Source: Rotaria sp. Silwood1 (taxonomy: Eukaryota; Rotifera; Eurotatoria; Philodinida; Philodinidae). From it: a stretch of 64,000 nucleotides of DNA. The notes beneath the pieces are model-generated. The model saw nothing but the letters and a program-made list of their open reading frames with translations, searched no databases and was not told the DNA's origin. The stretch spans positions 2,172,169-2,236,168 of the forward strand of contig CAJNOP010000011.1 in assembly GCA_905250075.1 (NCBI GenBank), in the 5' to 3' direction. Within the stretch, counting starts at the first letter, position 1. Each line of letters begins with the position of its first letter. Shown piece by piece: positions 37,280 to 49,232 of the stretch. Both the position numbers and the translations under genes were made by a program.

Positions 37280-39602
37280 TATTATAAGAATTTAATAATT
37301 ATTTTTTTCTCATTGAAAGAATACCAAGTATAATATATACATCTAAGAATATCTACATTTGATAATGACGACTTACTGATGAAAGTTGTGTTTTATTTTT
37401 TGTTCTGTCTGTTTCTCTCTCTCTCGCTTTCTTGTTTTTTTCACAAATATGATATATGCCATGCACCTATGATTTGACAGGTATACCAGATGACGCTAAT
37501 TGACAATGTAGGAGTTTCTTTTTTTTTAAGATAAAAGAAAAATGACAACGACTTTTCAATGCATGAAGATAAACGGAATATTTATTGCAAGTACTTGAAA
37601 CTTTACATAGTATCTGATCAAATTGTATAACAGATATCGAATTGATCAACAAACGTCTTTTTTGTGCTAATTTTTGAAGGACAATTTAGTATTGATTTAT
37701 TGATTGAAAAGTTTTAAATAATTGAAATTTTATTCAAAAACAAAAATTTGAAATTTATAGACATATTTTCATTGAGTTTTATTCTATAGAATTAATGTAT
37801 AGATAGCTATCACAGATCGCTGTAGAGATTCTCAACTTGAAAATTTCTCTTCATTTTTATAAATAGAACTAACAACAACTTCTACTTAGATAAATTATTT
37901 ATATGTATGCTTCAATTAATTTATAAAGTTATTATATTAAAAACGTTCATTTTGATAAAGAATTTATCTTCAAGGTTTAATAAAAAGAAAACGATTTTAC
38001 TTTAAATATTCTTCCCTCGAAACAAAACTCCATCTAACTTAAGTATTGAAAGTGTCAATAGTTATAAATTTCTTAACTTAATATTCATCTAAATTATACA
38101 GTAAAAAAAAAGTATTTGATTTACTAATAACTATTTCATGCTTAAAATGACCGTATCAATGATTAATAAATAGTTCTTGACAAAGTCTATTATTAATAAA
38201 AATTACAACTAAAAATTTATTTTGTTTAAGGCCTTCTTCATAATTGATATGATTTCTAAAAGAAAAATGAAATTCGAATTCACACGGACTTAGACGCATA
38301 TCCATTTTAAAATAACAAAAAATATCTTCTTTTTTTATCAAACAAAAAAAAAAAAAAAGAAGAAAAGTTCCATAGCAGACAAAAACTACTCATCGAACGG
38401 TCAAGTTGTTTTGGTCGATATATAATCATTATGCAATTGGCACTATAGATGTGTGTATATGACACAATATCCTCGCTTTTTTTTTCTTTCATTCTTCTTT
38501 TCTTTTTCATTATATACATATATGTATATAAGATGGTTGTTGTTTAATTTACTACTATAGAAATGACTACTATTCATTTTCACTCTTGGTCACTTTTGCT
38601 TATTCTTGTTTTGATTTACTTTCAAGTTCAAAATGATACCTATACAACAACATGTACTAGTCGAGTATAGCAGACATTAGTTAGACTTCCTACGTCTCTT
38701 TTGATTATGTCATATGATACAATAACAACAACGTTAGGATTCATTTTCGACTCTTCTCTCTTTTCACACATAAATACTTTCAGTCACCATCGTATTTCAT
38801 TATTTGGACATCTATGTATATATATATATACATATTGTATATAGATGCTTACTACACTAATGATGATCATCAACTCGAATATATGTCATAGTCGACGTTG
38901 TCGTCGTCTTCGTCTTTTGTTTTTTTGATTGAAATAAATCTGTTAACACTTTTCGCACTTTTCTCTTGCGAATAAATGAATATATAGGTTTGTCGCTAAA
39001 TGGTGTCTAAGCTTTTTACGCGTCTCTTGCTCTTTTTTTCTTCTCAATCGTTTAAACTATTTGAATGGTGACACGAATAGTGTGTCGTTACAAAATAAAA
39101 TACAATAGTAAAGTGAACAACAATAATAATCGTTTGTCGTTGTCGTCATTAAGCTTGTCGTCGTATTCATTTATGAATGTAACATAATGAAAGATTTTAA
39201 CCTGTTGTTTGTTTCTTATTGATTTAATACCCAAAATACGTTTATTTTCTTTTTTTGAGCCTTTGAAACTTTTTATTGTTGATAATGAAATATTGTTTGA
39301 TCTAACGTAGATCATTTTAATCGTGATATATATAATTTTATATTGAGACCATACGGATGAAATCGATTATACAAATACAATCGTTTAAATTTACATTTTT
39401 TTTTCTCTTTTACTTGCTTATCTCGATAATGAGAAGTCAGTGATTAACGCTTTTAGTTATTTCTCATCGGTATAACTATGACTTCCACTCACTCTAGAAG
39501 ACTTAGTCGTCACTAACATCATAAGAAAGTTGATGACGCCATATATACACTATCGTAAGCATACCAAATCAATGATTGAACCTGTTCTCTTCTCTTTCTC
39601 TA

Positions 39603-39627
39603 GAGAAAGAGAGAGAGAGAGAGAGGG
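39603..39627. repeat. (AG)n microsatellite
   Basis: GAGAGAG tract preceded by CTCTTTCTCTAGAGAAAGAG, which itself is a short perfect palindrome around TCTAGA. Confidence 0.8.
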
Positions 39628-39751
39628 AGAAGAAGAAGAATAGAGAGAAATCACATCTTTTTCTTTCTTTCTCATTTCTCATAACATATCAAATACAAAA
39701 AAAAAACACATACATTTACACATTATTGTATAGTATTATCCATCTCGTTGT

Positions 39752-39776
39752 CATCTATCTATCCATCTATCTATCT
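39752..39776. repeat. (CTAT)n microsatellite
   Basis: About six tandem CTAT units with one interruption. Confidence 0.8.
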
Positions 39777-42087
39777 GACCATCAATCAAATATATACAAT
39801 TGATTTTTCTAATAGAACAAATATGAAGTAAGTTCTGTTTTCTCTATTTTTTTCTTACAATATTTTTTAGTTTATTCTATCAAATGGGTGTATGCCTATT
39901 ATTTACTAAAGAACCTATTCATTCGGTAGTTTTTTCATTTCACACATCGTATTGCGCGTTCAGTTTGAAATGTAATCACATGTACTTCAATGATTCCTTT
40001 CTTTTAAACATCTATGTATATTCGTCAACCGATAATTGATCTGTAAAGTATATATATATACACACAGCTTGATATTTTACGTTCACATCTCTTCTTATCG
40101 TTTCTGCTAAGATGATCGCACATAATAGAATATAAGACTACCTACCTATCGAACTACCTTGATCAATATGTCGCATCTAATTTGTTTTTTTTTTCTCATT
40201 TTCAAAATAGATTTTAATACATTTTTATACATGATACAAACGATGAGAGATGTATGTGTCAAGGTTCTTCCTCACTGATTCGAAAATAATTTATGAACAA
40301 GACTATTCATATGACGGGTGATTGTACTGATAACAAAACGAATTCAATGACGCAAGTACGTGCCAAGATTCATAAAAGTCAAATCTCTCTATGATTAACC
40401 TTGAATAACTAAATCGCATGTTTATTATATTGCCACCAAATGATCATTATTTGATTTTTATATAATTGCTTTTTCTTTTTGACTATACACGAACAATCAT
40501 CATTAGACTTGCATTTTCCTTTCCATATAACTGTCTCTCGTTTTTTTTTTCTTTCGTATTTCTTCATTTACTGCATTAATCAAAAGATCTCTCTTGTCGT
40601 TGTCATCTATTATCATCAATGTTGTCAACGAGCTTTTAACTTTAAAAACGAATGAACCATATGGGCGGTAGGAGACATAGACCCGAAGGCGGTCAATATG
40701 TGACGAATACCAGATAAAATTGACCTTTTACAAAAATATAGACGGTGAGAGAATGTATAAGACGATTAGGAAGTACGATGGCAATCTGTTTTCTTTTGCA
40801 TAAAATCAAGACAAAAAAAAAAACTACTTGTCTTTTTATCCCGCCTTCAAGCATATATAATAAATACAAAGTAAGAGCTTAAATTCGTTAAAAAGGCCAT
40901 GAACATATTATTTTATTCAAATGTATATTTATATTGGAAAAGAACACACACACAAAAAAAAACTTTTTTCCTTTGTTCTTTTTGAAATCAAATTATCGTT
41001 TATTTTTATTTTATTTTATTTTTTTGATTATATTCATAATGTGCTTTTTTTGTTCTTTTTGACGTACATACTTACCTTCTTTTTTAAGGCATCCTGTATA
41101 ATATAATTCACTTTGATGATTATGCATTTCGCTGTCCGTCTTTTTTTTTTCTCAATTTCGGATTGAACAGTAGTGATGACGATGATGCAATCATCTCTTT
41201 CTCTTTTGCGAATACACGCTTTTGGCTATAATGGCACAGCAGGCAGTATGTCAGTTTACTACCTGTATATGTTTCTTGGGGTTGAGTTAAGTTCTTCTTA
41301 TTCTCTCAACATCTTATGAGAAATGATACATTCTATCACAAGGGAAATAGTATGAGTTCAACATTGGAATTTGCACTGATTCCGGCTAATGTATCTCTTG
41401 TTGATGATGAACATAAGAATGAATGATATGTACAATATGAGTAGCATATAATGATATGTAACCAATATTTTATTTTATTTTATTTTTTGGTAGTAGGAAG
41501 AATAAAAAAGAAGTCTGTTGAGATCTGTTAAAATTAAGACGAAAGGTACTACGTTGAATGATATGATTAAGGACGAACGAGAAGTAAAAGAGAGAGAGAG
41601 AGAGAAAGAGCCGTCGTGTTAACCTTGTTGTTCGTATTAGTACTAAGACGAATTGAAATCGGACACTCGGCATGTGTATTCGAAAGTATGGACAAACAAG
41701 AAAAAGAAAATATAGAACGGTTCACCTTGACCCTGACATTTGCAGTTCTTCTTCATTTGTTGTAAAAGAGACAATTGATACTACTAATATTTGAAAACAA
41801 AAATTCTTTTTTTTTTTTTTGTACTTAAAGAAGAAAAAAAAACCGATTGACTAAATATCATTTGCTTGTCAGACGTCGCGACAATGATGATAATAGTTGT
41901 TCTATTGATCAGTATGCCACTATTTTTAATATCGAAATTGGACACGCCTTACGTTTAATTACAATGTCTCTATTCGTTTCTTTAGTATTTGTTTTTTGTT
42001 TTGTTTTGTTTAATTTCATATGCCAATATGTTGATTGGTAATTATAATATAAGTCTAGTCAAGATTTTTCTTTTCATCTCTACTTAG

Positions 42088-45000
42088 ATGATTAAATATA
42101 TGAAAATTCGTACAAGATTGAAAATGATTTTAATGATTTATTTTATTTTTACTATCAAATCTATTGATACTAGTACTCAAGGTATATATTAGACATTCTA
42201 TTTTTTAATAAGTTTCTTTTTGTGGTTATTTTTATATTTATAGTATGTAATGGTCCATTAGGTATGATTAGTGGTGAAATACGTGATTGGCAAATAACAG
42301 CATCATCAACACTTTGGGATACTGATTGTCATGAAAAAAATGCTCGATTATATCAACCATCAGATCGTGCATGGTGTGCACGACATAAATCCGATTCCGA
42401 ATGGTTACAAATTGATTTGGGTATTGCTGCTAAAGTTAGTTGAAAAGTTAATATTTTGAAAAAATAAATTTATGAAATAATGTTTTATTTTAGATATCAG
42501 GTGTATTAACTCAAGGTCGAGCTAATAAAGAAGAATATGTTATGTCATTTATGGTATCATATAGTACTGATGCTTTTCGATGGCAATATCTTGTTGATCG
42601 ATATGGAAATCAAAAAGTATGATAATCATAATGAGACAATGAATATTTATTTTTCAAATAATTGAAAGTATTTGGAATTTAATTAGAAAATAAAAAGAAA
42701 TAACGTCTAATATACATTTGATTGATGTGAACGTTATTTCTATAATTGAAATCTGTAATTGTGATTGAATTTATATATTTTCTTTTTGTTAGTTAATTGA
42801 AATAGTTGCTAGTACAGTCTATCGGCTTTGATCTGACTTGAGTGAACAACGTCTAACAGTTTTTCTTTTATGAAAAAAAAAAATGTAAATTCAAATGATT
42901 ACTTGAAATAATTTTACAGATCTAAGTTTTTATGCGCATTTTAAATTTTGATAAAGTTTAATATATACGTCAGACGTAAAGGTATTGAAATAAAAATTGA
43001 ATAAATCAAGAACGACATCTCTGAGTGATGTGAAATTTTTAATAGGATCAACAAGGATAAAGAAATACTGATTTATTAAAAATTGAAGGGTTTCATAGTA
43101 GGTCATTAGTGTAATCAAAAAAAAAATAACTTATTTCAAGGAACAAATTAAATTTTTCATCGATGAAATCAGTTTTTCGTTTATACATATATGACTTACT
43201 TAGACAACATATGTCACTGAATGACTATCTCTACAATCTTTCAAATGTTTAAAAAAAAAAGATACTCCAACATATTTTATTATTGAAGCACAATATTTCC
43301 CATAGTAATTCATGTATAAAAAAAAATACATTAATTATTATATGACATATGATTTCAAGTCATTGCTTTTTAGAGATTGCGATGAATTACTACATCCAAT
43401 TCAATTGTTTTTATACAACTGTATCTGTTTTGTTTCTTCTTTCTAGTTTTAAATACTCGAGATCGATGTAATCAAGTACTTTCAGGTTTAGTGCTGACAT
43501 TAGTTGTCTTTTATGAAGATTTTTTAATCATTGAATGACGTGACGAGACTAGCAGGAGAAGAATAATTTTTTTACTGGTAATGATCTTTGAGAATTTTTT
43601 TTTTATTCAAAATCTTGTCTCTTAGATTGTATGTCCTATACTGATTTACTTCATAATATATAACATTCTAAATTCAAGATATTTAATAGACATGCCGTAG
43701 ATACCACAATTATTCAACCAAGTTTATTTTCAATTTTTTCCACTGTTGCAAGTGCTAGAATTAATCCAAATCATGGTGCGAATAGAGAAAAGTGTTTCTA
43801 AAAAGCATTTAAGGAAATAAAAATTATGATAAGATTTCCAAAGACAGAGACTTCAGAAAACTAGTTTTTCAGCATCTAGAACGCACTAATATAGTTCTGT
43901 TCAGATTGTATAGAGTGATACAGCAAAGAATTCTCTGTAATGTCTAACGAAAATTTATAAAGTCATTTTTTTATCATTTTCTGAGAAAAATCCAATTTTA
44001 GGCGTAAAATCAAGTTAGTATATCTCAGCGAAGAAATACTGTAGCGAACTCGGCAATGTCTCATTTTTCAGAGAACAATCTAGTCTATCGTTCTAAGTAG
44101 TGTAAACAAAAGTACGGCTACGTGTTCTAAGTTTTCTGAAAATAATTTTCTTTATTCGAGTGACGATTTAGACTCCTTGTAATGCTTATACCAGTGAAAA
44201 AATTGAAAATAAATCTTGCTGAATAATTTCGTTGCTCACTAAATAAAACAACTATATTCTCTAGAATAAGATTATTAGATGTGCTATTCCTTCTTAAAAA
44301 TTTAATGATCAACCTTGGTTTTTTCTTTTGAATAGATATTTTCTGCGAATACCGATTCATATTCAGTTCGTCATAATTATTTTGACGAACCCATTGTTGC
44401 ACGTTTTATTAAATTTCATCCGATTCAATGGCATTTACATCCATCTTTACGTGTAGAAATTATTGGCTGTCAAGGTTTAAAAGTTTTCATTCAATTTATG
44501 TACTTAATTTTATTATATATATATATATATCTTAGAATGTAAACAATATTTGGGTTTACCACCATATGGAAAAATTAGTGCATCAACATCATGGCCATAT
44601 CGTCGACATGCATCATGTCAACCTGAAGATGGTTATATAATGAGTAATAAAGGATGGTGTGCAAGAAAACGATATAGTTAGTTTTAAGAAGACAAAAAAA
44701 ACAATGAGAATATTTTTCTTTAATAATTTATTATTTTTAGAACATGATCAATGGCTTGAATTTGATTTGGGTCATCCATCGATTATCACATCATTGATAA
44801 CTAAAGGTCGAGGTGATACATTTCAAGATCAATGGGTTACAAAATATAAAGTTTCATTTTCAAATGATACACGTTTATGGGTCTATTATAAAGATAAATC
44901 ACAAATTGAACCAAAAGTTTGTATTTTTTGTTGTTGTTGTTTTTTTTCAATTCAAAAAATTAAAATTTTTATTTATGATAATTTATTTTTTGAAAGGAAT

Positions 45001-45971
45001 TTTCTGCAAATAATGATCGTGATAGTGAACGTATACATTTTTTAAATGAACCATTTTTTGCTCGATTTGTTCGTTTACATCCAACTGAATGGCATAATCA
45101 TGTTAGTATGCGAGCAGCTATCTTAGGATGTCCGCATCAAGGTAATTTTATTTTGAATTTTAAGGAAAATCTAATCAAAGTCTATTTTTTTTTCGTTTTC
45201 TATTCATAGGTGCTTGTTTTCCAGGTTATTTTCGTGTGAATAGTGAAGCTCAATGCGGTAAAATAGCTTTGTTTTTTTTTTTTTGTTTCTAAGAAATATA
45301 TTTGAGAAATATCTTTTTTCTTTTTTATTAGTGGAAAATATGGCATATAAAAAACAAACATGGACAAATGATCGAAATCGCCGTCAACAACAAAATATTA
45401 TTGGTGAATCAAAACTTCGTAGTGCAAGAGAAACAAATGGTGATCCATCATTAGCTGTTGATGGTTTAGAAGATTCATTAGATTGGTCAAAATGTGCTAC
45501 AATTGATAATTATTTTGTTCGAAAACCAGTTTGGATGGTTGATTTAGGTCGAATAACAAATATAGCTGGTGTTATGTTACGAACATGGCATGGAAATAAT
45601 AAAGGTATGAAAATATTTAATTGAGTTTTAAAAAAATATGTATTTTTTTTTTTTTTTTTTATTGTTTTGAAAATATTTTAGCAAACAATTTAACAACATC
45701 ATCATCAGTTTATCGAGATTATTTAGCAAATTTAGAGCGTTATAATGTTTATGTTCATTATCGACCACGTCGATATCGTTTTAATAATGCAAATTTATGT
45801 TCATTTATAACACGTACTGATCAAGCATTAACTTCATCATCTCGTCTTCATTTTCAATGTCAACATCAATTACGTGGTCGTTTTGTTTATATTGAAGCTG
45901 ATGGTGTAACGGATCGATGGAATAAACTATTTACTGCTGTTCTTTGTGAAGTGTTTGTTTATGAGCAGTAG
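42088..45971 (+). CDS. Secreted protein with two discoidin domains and an F-lectin-like domain
   Basis: Ten exons: 42088-42181, 42244-42434, 42494-42616, 44336-44474, 44536-44676, 44741-44916, 44997-45141, 45210-45257, 45332-45604 and 45682-45971. All junctions are GT-AG and in frame; 539 residues. Residues about 5-26 are a signal peptide. The first F5/8 type C (discoidin) domain spans about 32-183 (EWLQIDLG, ARFIKFHPIQWH, EIIGC) and the second about 184-350 (QWLEFDLG, ARFVRLHPTEWH, AILGC). Each is bounded by the usual cysteine pair. The last 185 residues resemble an F-type lectin (GDPSLAVDG, a WWxVDLG-like VWMVDLG, then NVYVHYR and a C-terminal FVYIEADG). Discoidin and F-lectin domains bind membrane lipids, collagen or glycans; an extracellular matrix or immune-recognition role is inferred. 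Intron 3 is 1.7 kb and carries a foldback element. ATG directly follows an acceptor-like CTACTTAG. Confidence 0.85.
43692..44239. mobile_element. Foldback element, family CAGTG, copy 2 (in discoidin intron)
   Basis: Shares its ends and inner blocks with the element at 52484-53167. Left end ACCACAATTATTCAACCAAG is followed by TTTATTTTCAATTTTTTCC; right end is ATAAATCTTGCTGAATAATT. TTTTTCAGCATCTA near 43868 matches both copies. More diverged and slightly shorter than copy 1. Lies inside intron 3 of the discoidin gene, on which it probably has little effect since the splice sites are intact. Confidence 0.65.
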
Positions 45972-47240
45972 ATTAAAATTATTCTTTTTTTTTGTTTTTT
46001 TGTTTTTTCGTCAATTGTCAGATTTTTTTCGATTCATGTATGAGTGTTTCTATGTCTGTCTGTCTTACATTAGATATTGTTCATTTCTTTTTCTTTTTCT
46101 TTTTTGTGTTTTATTTGCGTGTATTATATGCAAAGATTATAACATTGAAAAAAATAATCAAATTTGTTTTTTTTTTTTTTTTTGAAAATTGACTTACATT
46201 ATATAGATGAATAATGTGTACCTTGAATATAGTTTTATGGAAGGATGATATAACATATAAAAGAAAGCATTGTTTTGATTGATTTATCTTTCTTGAAATA
46301 AAGTTTTTTTTTTTTTGAAAAGAAATATGTTTTTACTTTTATTAAAAATAATTATTAGTTTTTTTTTCATTTGAATCGATATTGAATCAAAGATAAAGTA
46401 TTAAATAAGAAAATTTCTTTTTTTTTTAGTTTTGCTAGTATATTAATTTCATAAATCAATCAGTTCAGTTGTTGAAATTTCAACAATGCAGCCATAAAAT
46501 CTCGTATAGATTCTATGAATAGAAGCGGAATATATTGATCATTTACATCTAAAATCAAGGACAATTAATACCTAAAATTTAGAATCTTTCATAAATAATA
46601 GAATTTCAATCATATCGAAACAATTCATAGATATGTTCGTGATTATATCATTAGTAAAGTTTCACAACGAAATGCTTACTTATTATAGAATCACATGCAC
46701 CAGGTAATCACCCAAACTGAAAACATATTTTTGTTAACACTTACCTTCCAATTATTCATCCAAAAAAAAAGCATCTTGAATTTATGCGTAATCAAAACCT
46801 AATATTTTGCATATGTTAGGCATCATAATCAAGGTTTTCTTTTTCAAAAAGTGTAAAAGTAGAAAAATAGCTGCTTTTATATAAAAGTTCTTGTTTATAG
46901 GACGATGATTGCATGTGGTGCAGTGTCCAACTAATTGCTTTTTAATCGCTTTGTTGTCATGGACAAGTTCTCTTTTTCTTCTACTCGACACATAAGTCAT
47001 GATTCTAGTCAGTCATTTAATTTCACCACGTGAGTATCATGTTAACTTGGATAAAAGCTTGCTGCAATCATGAGAATATGACGAGTACACATATGAAATT
47101 TGTTTTCGAAAATTCGATCGTATTTGAAAGATATCAATATGTAGAAAACAATAATTAACAAATGTTACTTTGCTTATTTATTGATGTATGTTACAATCTG
47201 AAAGCAATCAATGATATTTTAGATGTTATATTCATATATA
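45972..47240. other. 3' untranslated region and intergenic spacer
   Basis: T-rich 3' flank of the discoidin gene with a poly(A) signal at 46297. Beyond it there is no gene; the minus-strand frame 46782-47000 has no recognisable domain. Confidence 0.5.
46297..46302 (+). terminator. Poly(A) signal of the discoidin gene
   Basis: AATAAA followed by a T-rich tract, about 325 bases after the stop codon. Other weaker candidates exist nearby. Confidence 0.4.
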
Positions 47241-48078
47241 ACGGGTGGTCGAAAAGTTTTCGGACAAAATGTTGAAAGTTGATTCATATATAAAAAAGCT
47301 ATCGGAACAACTGTTTTTTTACTGATTACATAGCTTGTCGTGTCCTCTATCTATACTATTAATTTGAGATTTTTCGATCGATCTATTGTTGTTAAAATGA
47401 TTGATCTTCACAAACGTGTTTTTTCTATGCTTGGACAAAAAAAGAATAACGACAACGCATAATAAATGGCTGCAGTTTACATCTCACATTGTTATGTCTA
47501 AATCCGTTTTATTAGAAAAACAACATATACCACAAGATGCAGCGTGAAAAGCTCTACAACATACAAAGTAAAGTTTATTTTAATTGTGTGCTTTTTCTTT
47601 TAAAAAACTCGAAATTCTATGCAACCAATTTTCGACACTATGAAAAGAAATAACTCGTGTAGCAAAAAATGATCTTCTTAGAGTCGAAAATTGGTTACAT
47701 GGAATTTCGCGTTTTTGGAAAAGAAAAAGCACACAATTAAAATAAACTTTACTTTGTATGTTGTAGAGCTTTTCACGCTACATCTTGTGGTATATTTTGT
47801 TTTTCTAATAAAACGAATTTAGACATAACAATGTGAGATGTAAACTGCAGCCATTTATTATGCGTTGTCGTTATTTTTTTTGTCCAAGCATAGAAAAAAC
47901 ACGTTTGTGACGATCAATCATTTTAACAACAATAGATCGATTGAAAAATCTCAAATTAATGGTATAGATAGAGGACACGACAAGCTATGTAATCAGTAAA
48001 AAAAAGTTGTTCCGATAGCTGTTCTATATATATGAATCAGCTTTCAACATTTTGTCCGAAAACTTTTCGACCACCCGT
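47241..48078. mobile_element. Near-perfect 838-base palindromic Tc1/mariner-type element
   Basis: The ends are ACGGGTGGTCGAAAAGTTTT on the left and its exact reverse complement on the right, each next to TA. The two arms, about 400 bases each, pair along their whole length with only scattered differences, meeting near 47660. A short ATG frame (MIDLHKRVFSMLGQ, from 47398) occurs in the left arm, with a diverged copy in the right arm (GATCGT for GATCTT). It could be a remnant of the parent's transposase start. High arm identity implies recent formation or gene conversion. Confidence 0.88.
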
Positions 48079-49232
48079 TACTTTTATTATTATTTTACGT
48101 GACTTAAATTATTTATGGGAGAAGAAACTTCAAATGCCTAGAAAAATTTTTTCGCATGGCTTATATCAATCAAATACGAGAGATAGGAATAATCAATTGA
48201 GAGAAAAAAGTGTAGGTAAGACTTTTCTTTTCATCGAAATCTATTCTAAGACCAATAAGAGTGATCATTATTCATTATAATGTTCTTAATGTAAGTTTAA
48301 GATTTAGAAATACCAAATGTCGTACGGAATTATGTATTAACATAATCGAAGCTTGTACACTCAGCGATTTTTCTTTACTTGAGATTTGCTCAATTAACAT
48401 TTTAATTGGAATATGTATTGAAAATAAATTCAAACATACTTTGAAAATACAACTAACTATTTCAAATATGTTGTACAAATATTATAAGTTTTGTTTTACT
48501 AATATACAATGAAAAAAAGGTGTAGCATTAATGATTTGTAAAAAGTATTCTAAATTTTAATTTTATTAAAGAAAAAACATAAGCATTCTTATAATGAATT
48601 TACACTAGAAAGAAAAATGTCATTTTCTGTAATTGAGAAAAAAAAAGTTTTAAGGGCAAGTATGATAAGACTATCGAATTGCATACTTTTTTCAGTATTG
48701 TTTATTTAAAAACTTTTTCTTTTTTTTTTTTTTTGAAACTATGTCATGCACATTTATTTACTCATTCTTTGTGTAGTTGTATTAATTACAAATAATATAT
48801 TTATTAGTTGTTCCAACATTGCATCATTGACATACATCAGTAAAGATTTACTTTTTAAGGAAAAAAACGAATTATTTTATTCAATCTATAAATTGATGTT
48901 GAATAAAGAGAATTAAGTACTTGAGTTTAATGAGTTAAAAAAAAAAGAAAAAGAAGAAAATGCTTTTTCTCTAATTTCAAGATTAAACATTAATAGAACT
49001 CAAAGAAATTTTAGTATTATTGGTTCGAATAAATTTTCAGCCGATGTTATTATGTTGATTTAGTTTTCTTTTTTCTTCTCTATTCCTCTAACAATGCTTG
49101 ACTTAGGAGAAAGACAAAAAACAAGTATGTTTGTTTTCAGCTTTCTTACCAATCTTGTTATATGTAAAAGAATTGTAAGAAGATTAAATTGAATTTCTTT
49201 AGGCATTGTATAACGTACATCACTAATCAGCC
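48079..49232. other. Intergenic, no gene seen
   Basis: AT-rich spacer before the glycosyltransferase gene. Frames at 48032-48512 start inside the palindrome or lack motifs. Confidence 0.45.

Larger units (their letters stand above)
37280..42087. other. Intergenic, no gene seen
   Basis: Nearly 5 kb with only short, low-complexity open frames. It contains an (AG)n tract at 39603-39627 and a (TATC)n tract at 39752-39776. Two divergent genes flank it, so it probably contains both promoters. Confidence 0.45.

Noticed and set aside
38810-38850. ATCTATGTATATATATATAT palindrome as an element
   Set aside because: A simple AT-repeat hairpin expected by chance in such DNA.
41090-41106. GGCATCCTGTATAATATA resembling the MITE end at 5350
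   Set aside because: Only about 10 bases match and no inverted partner is present nearby.
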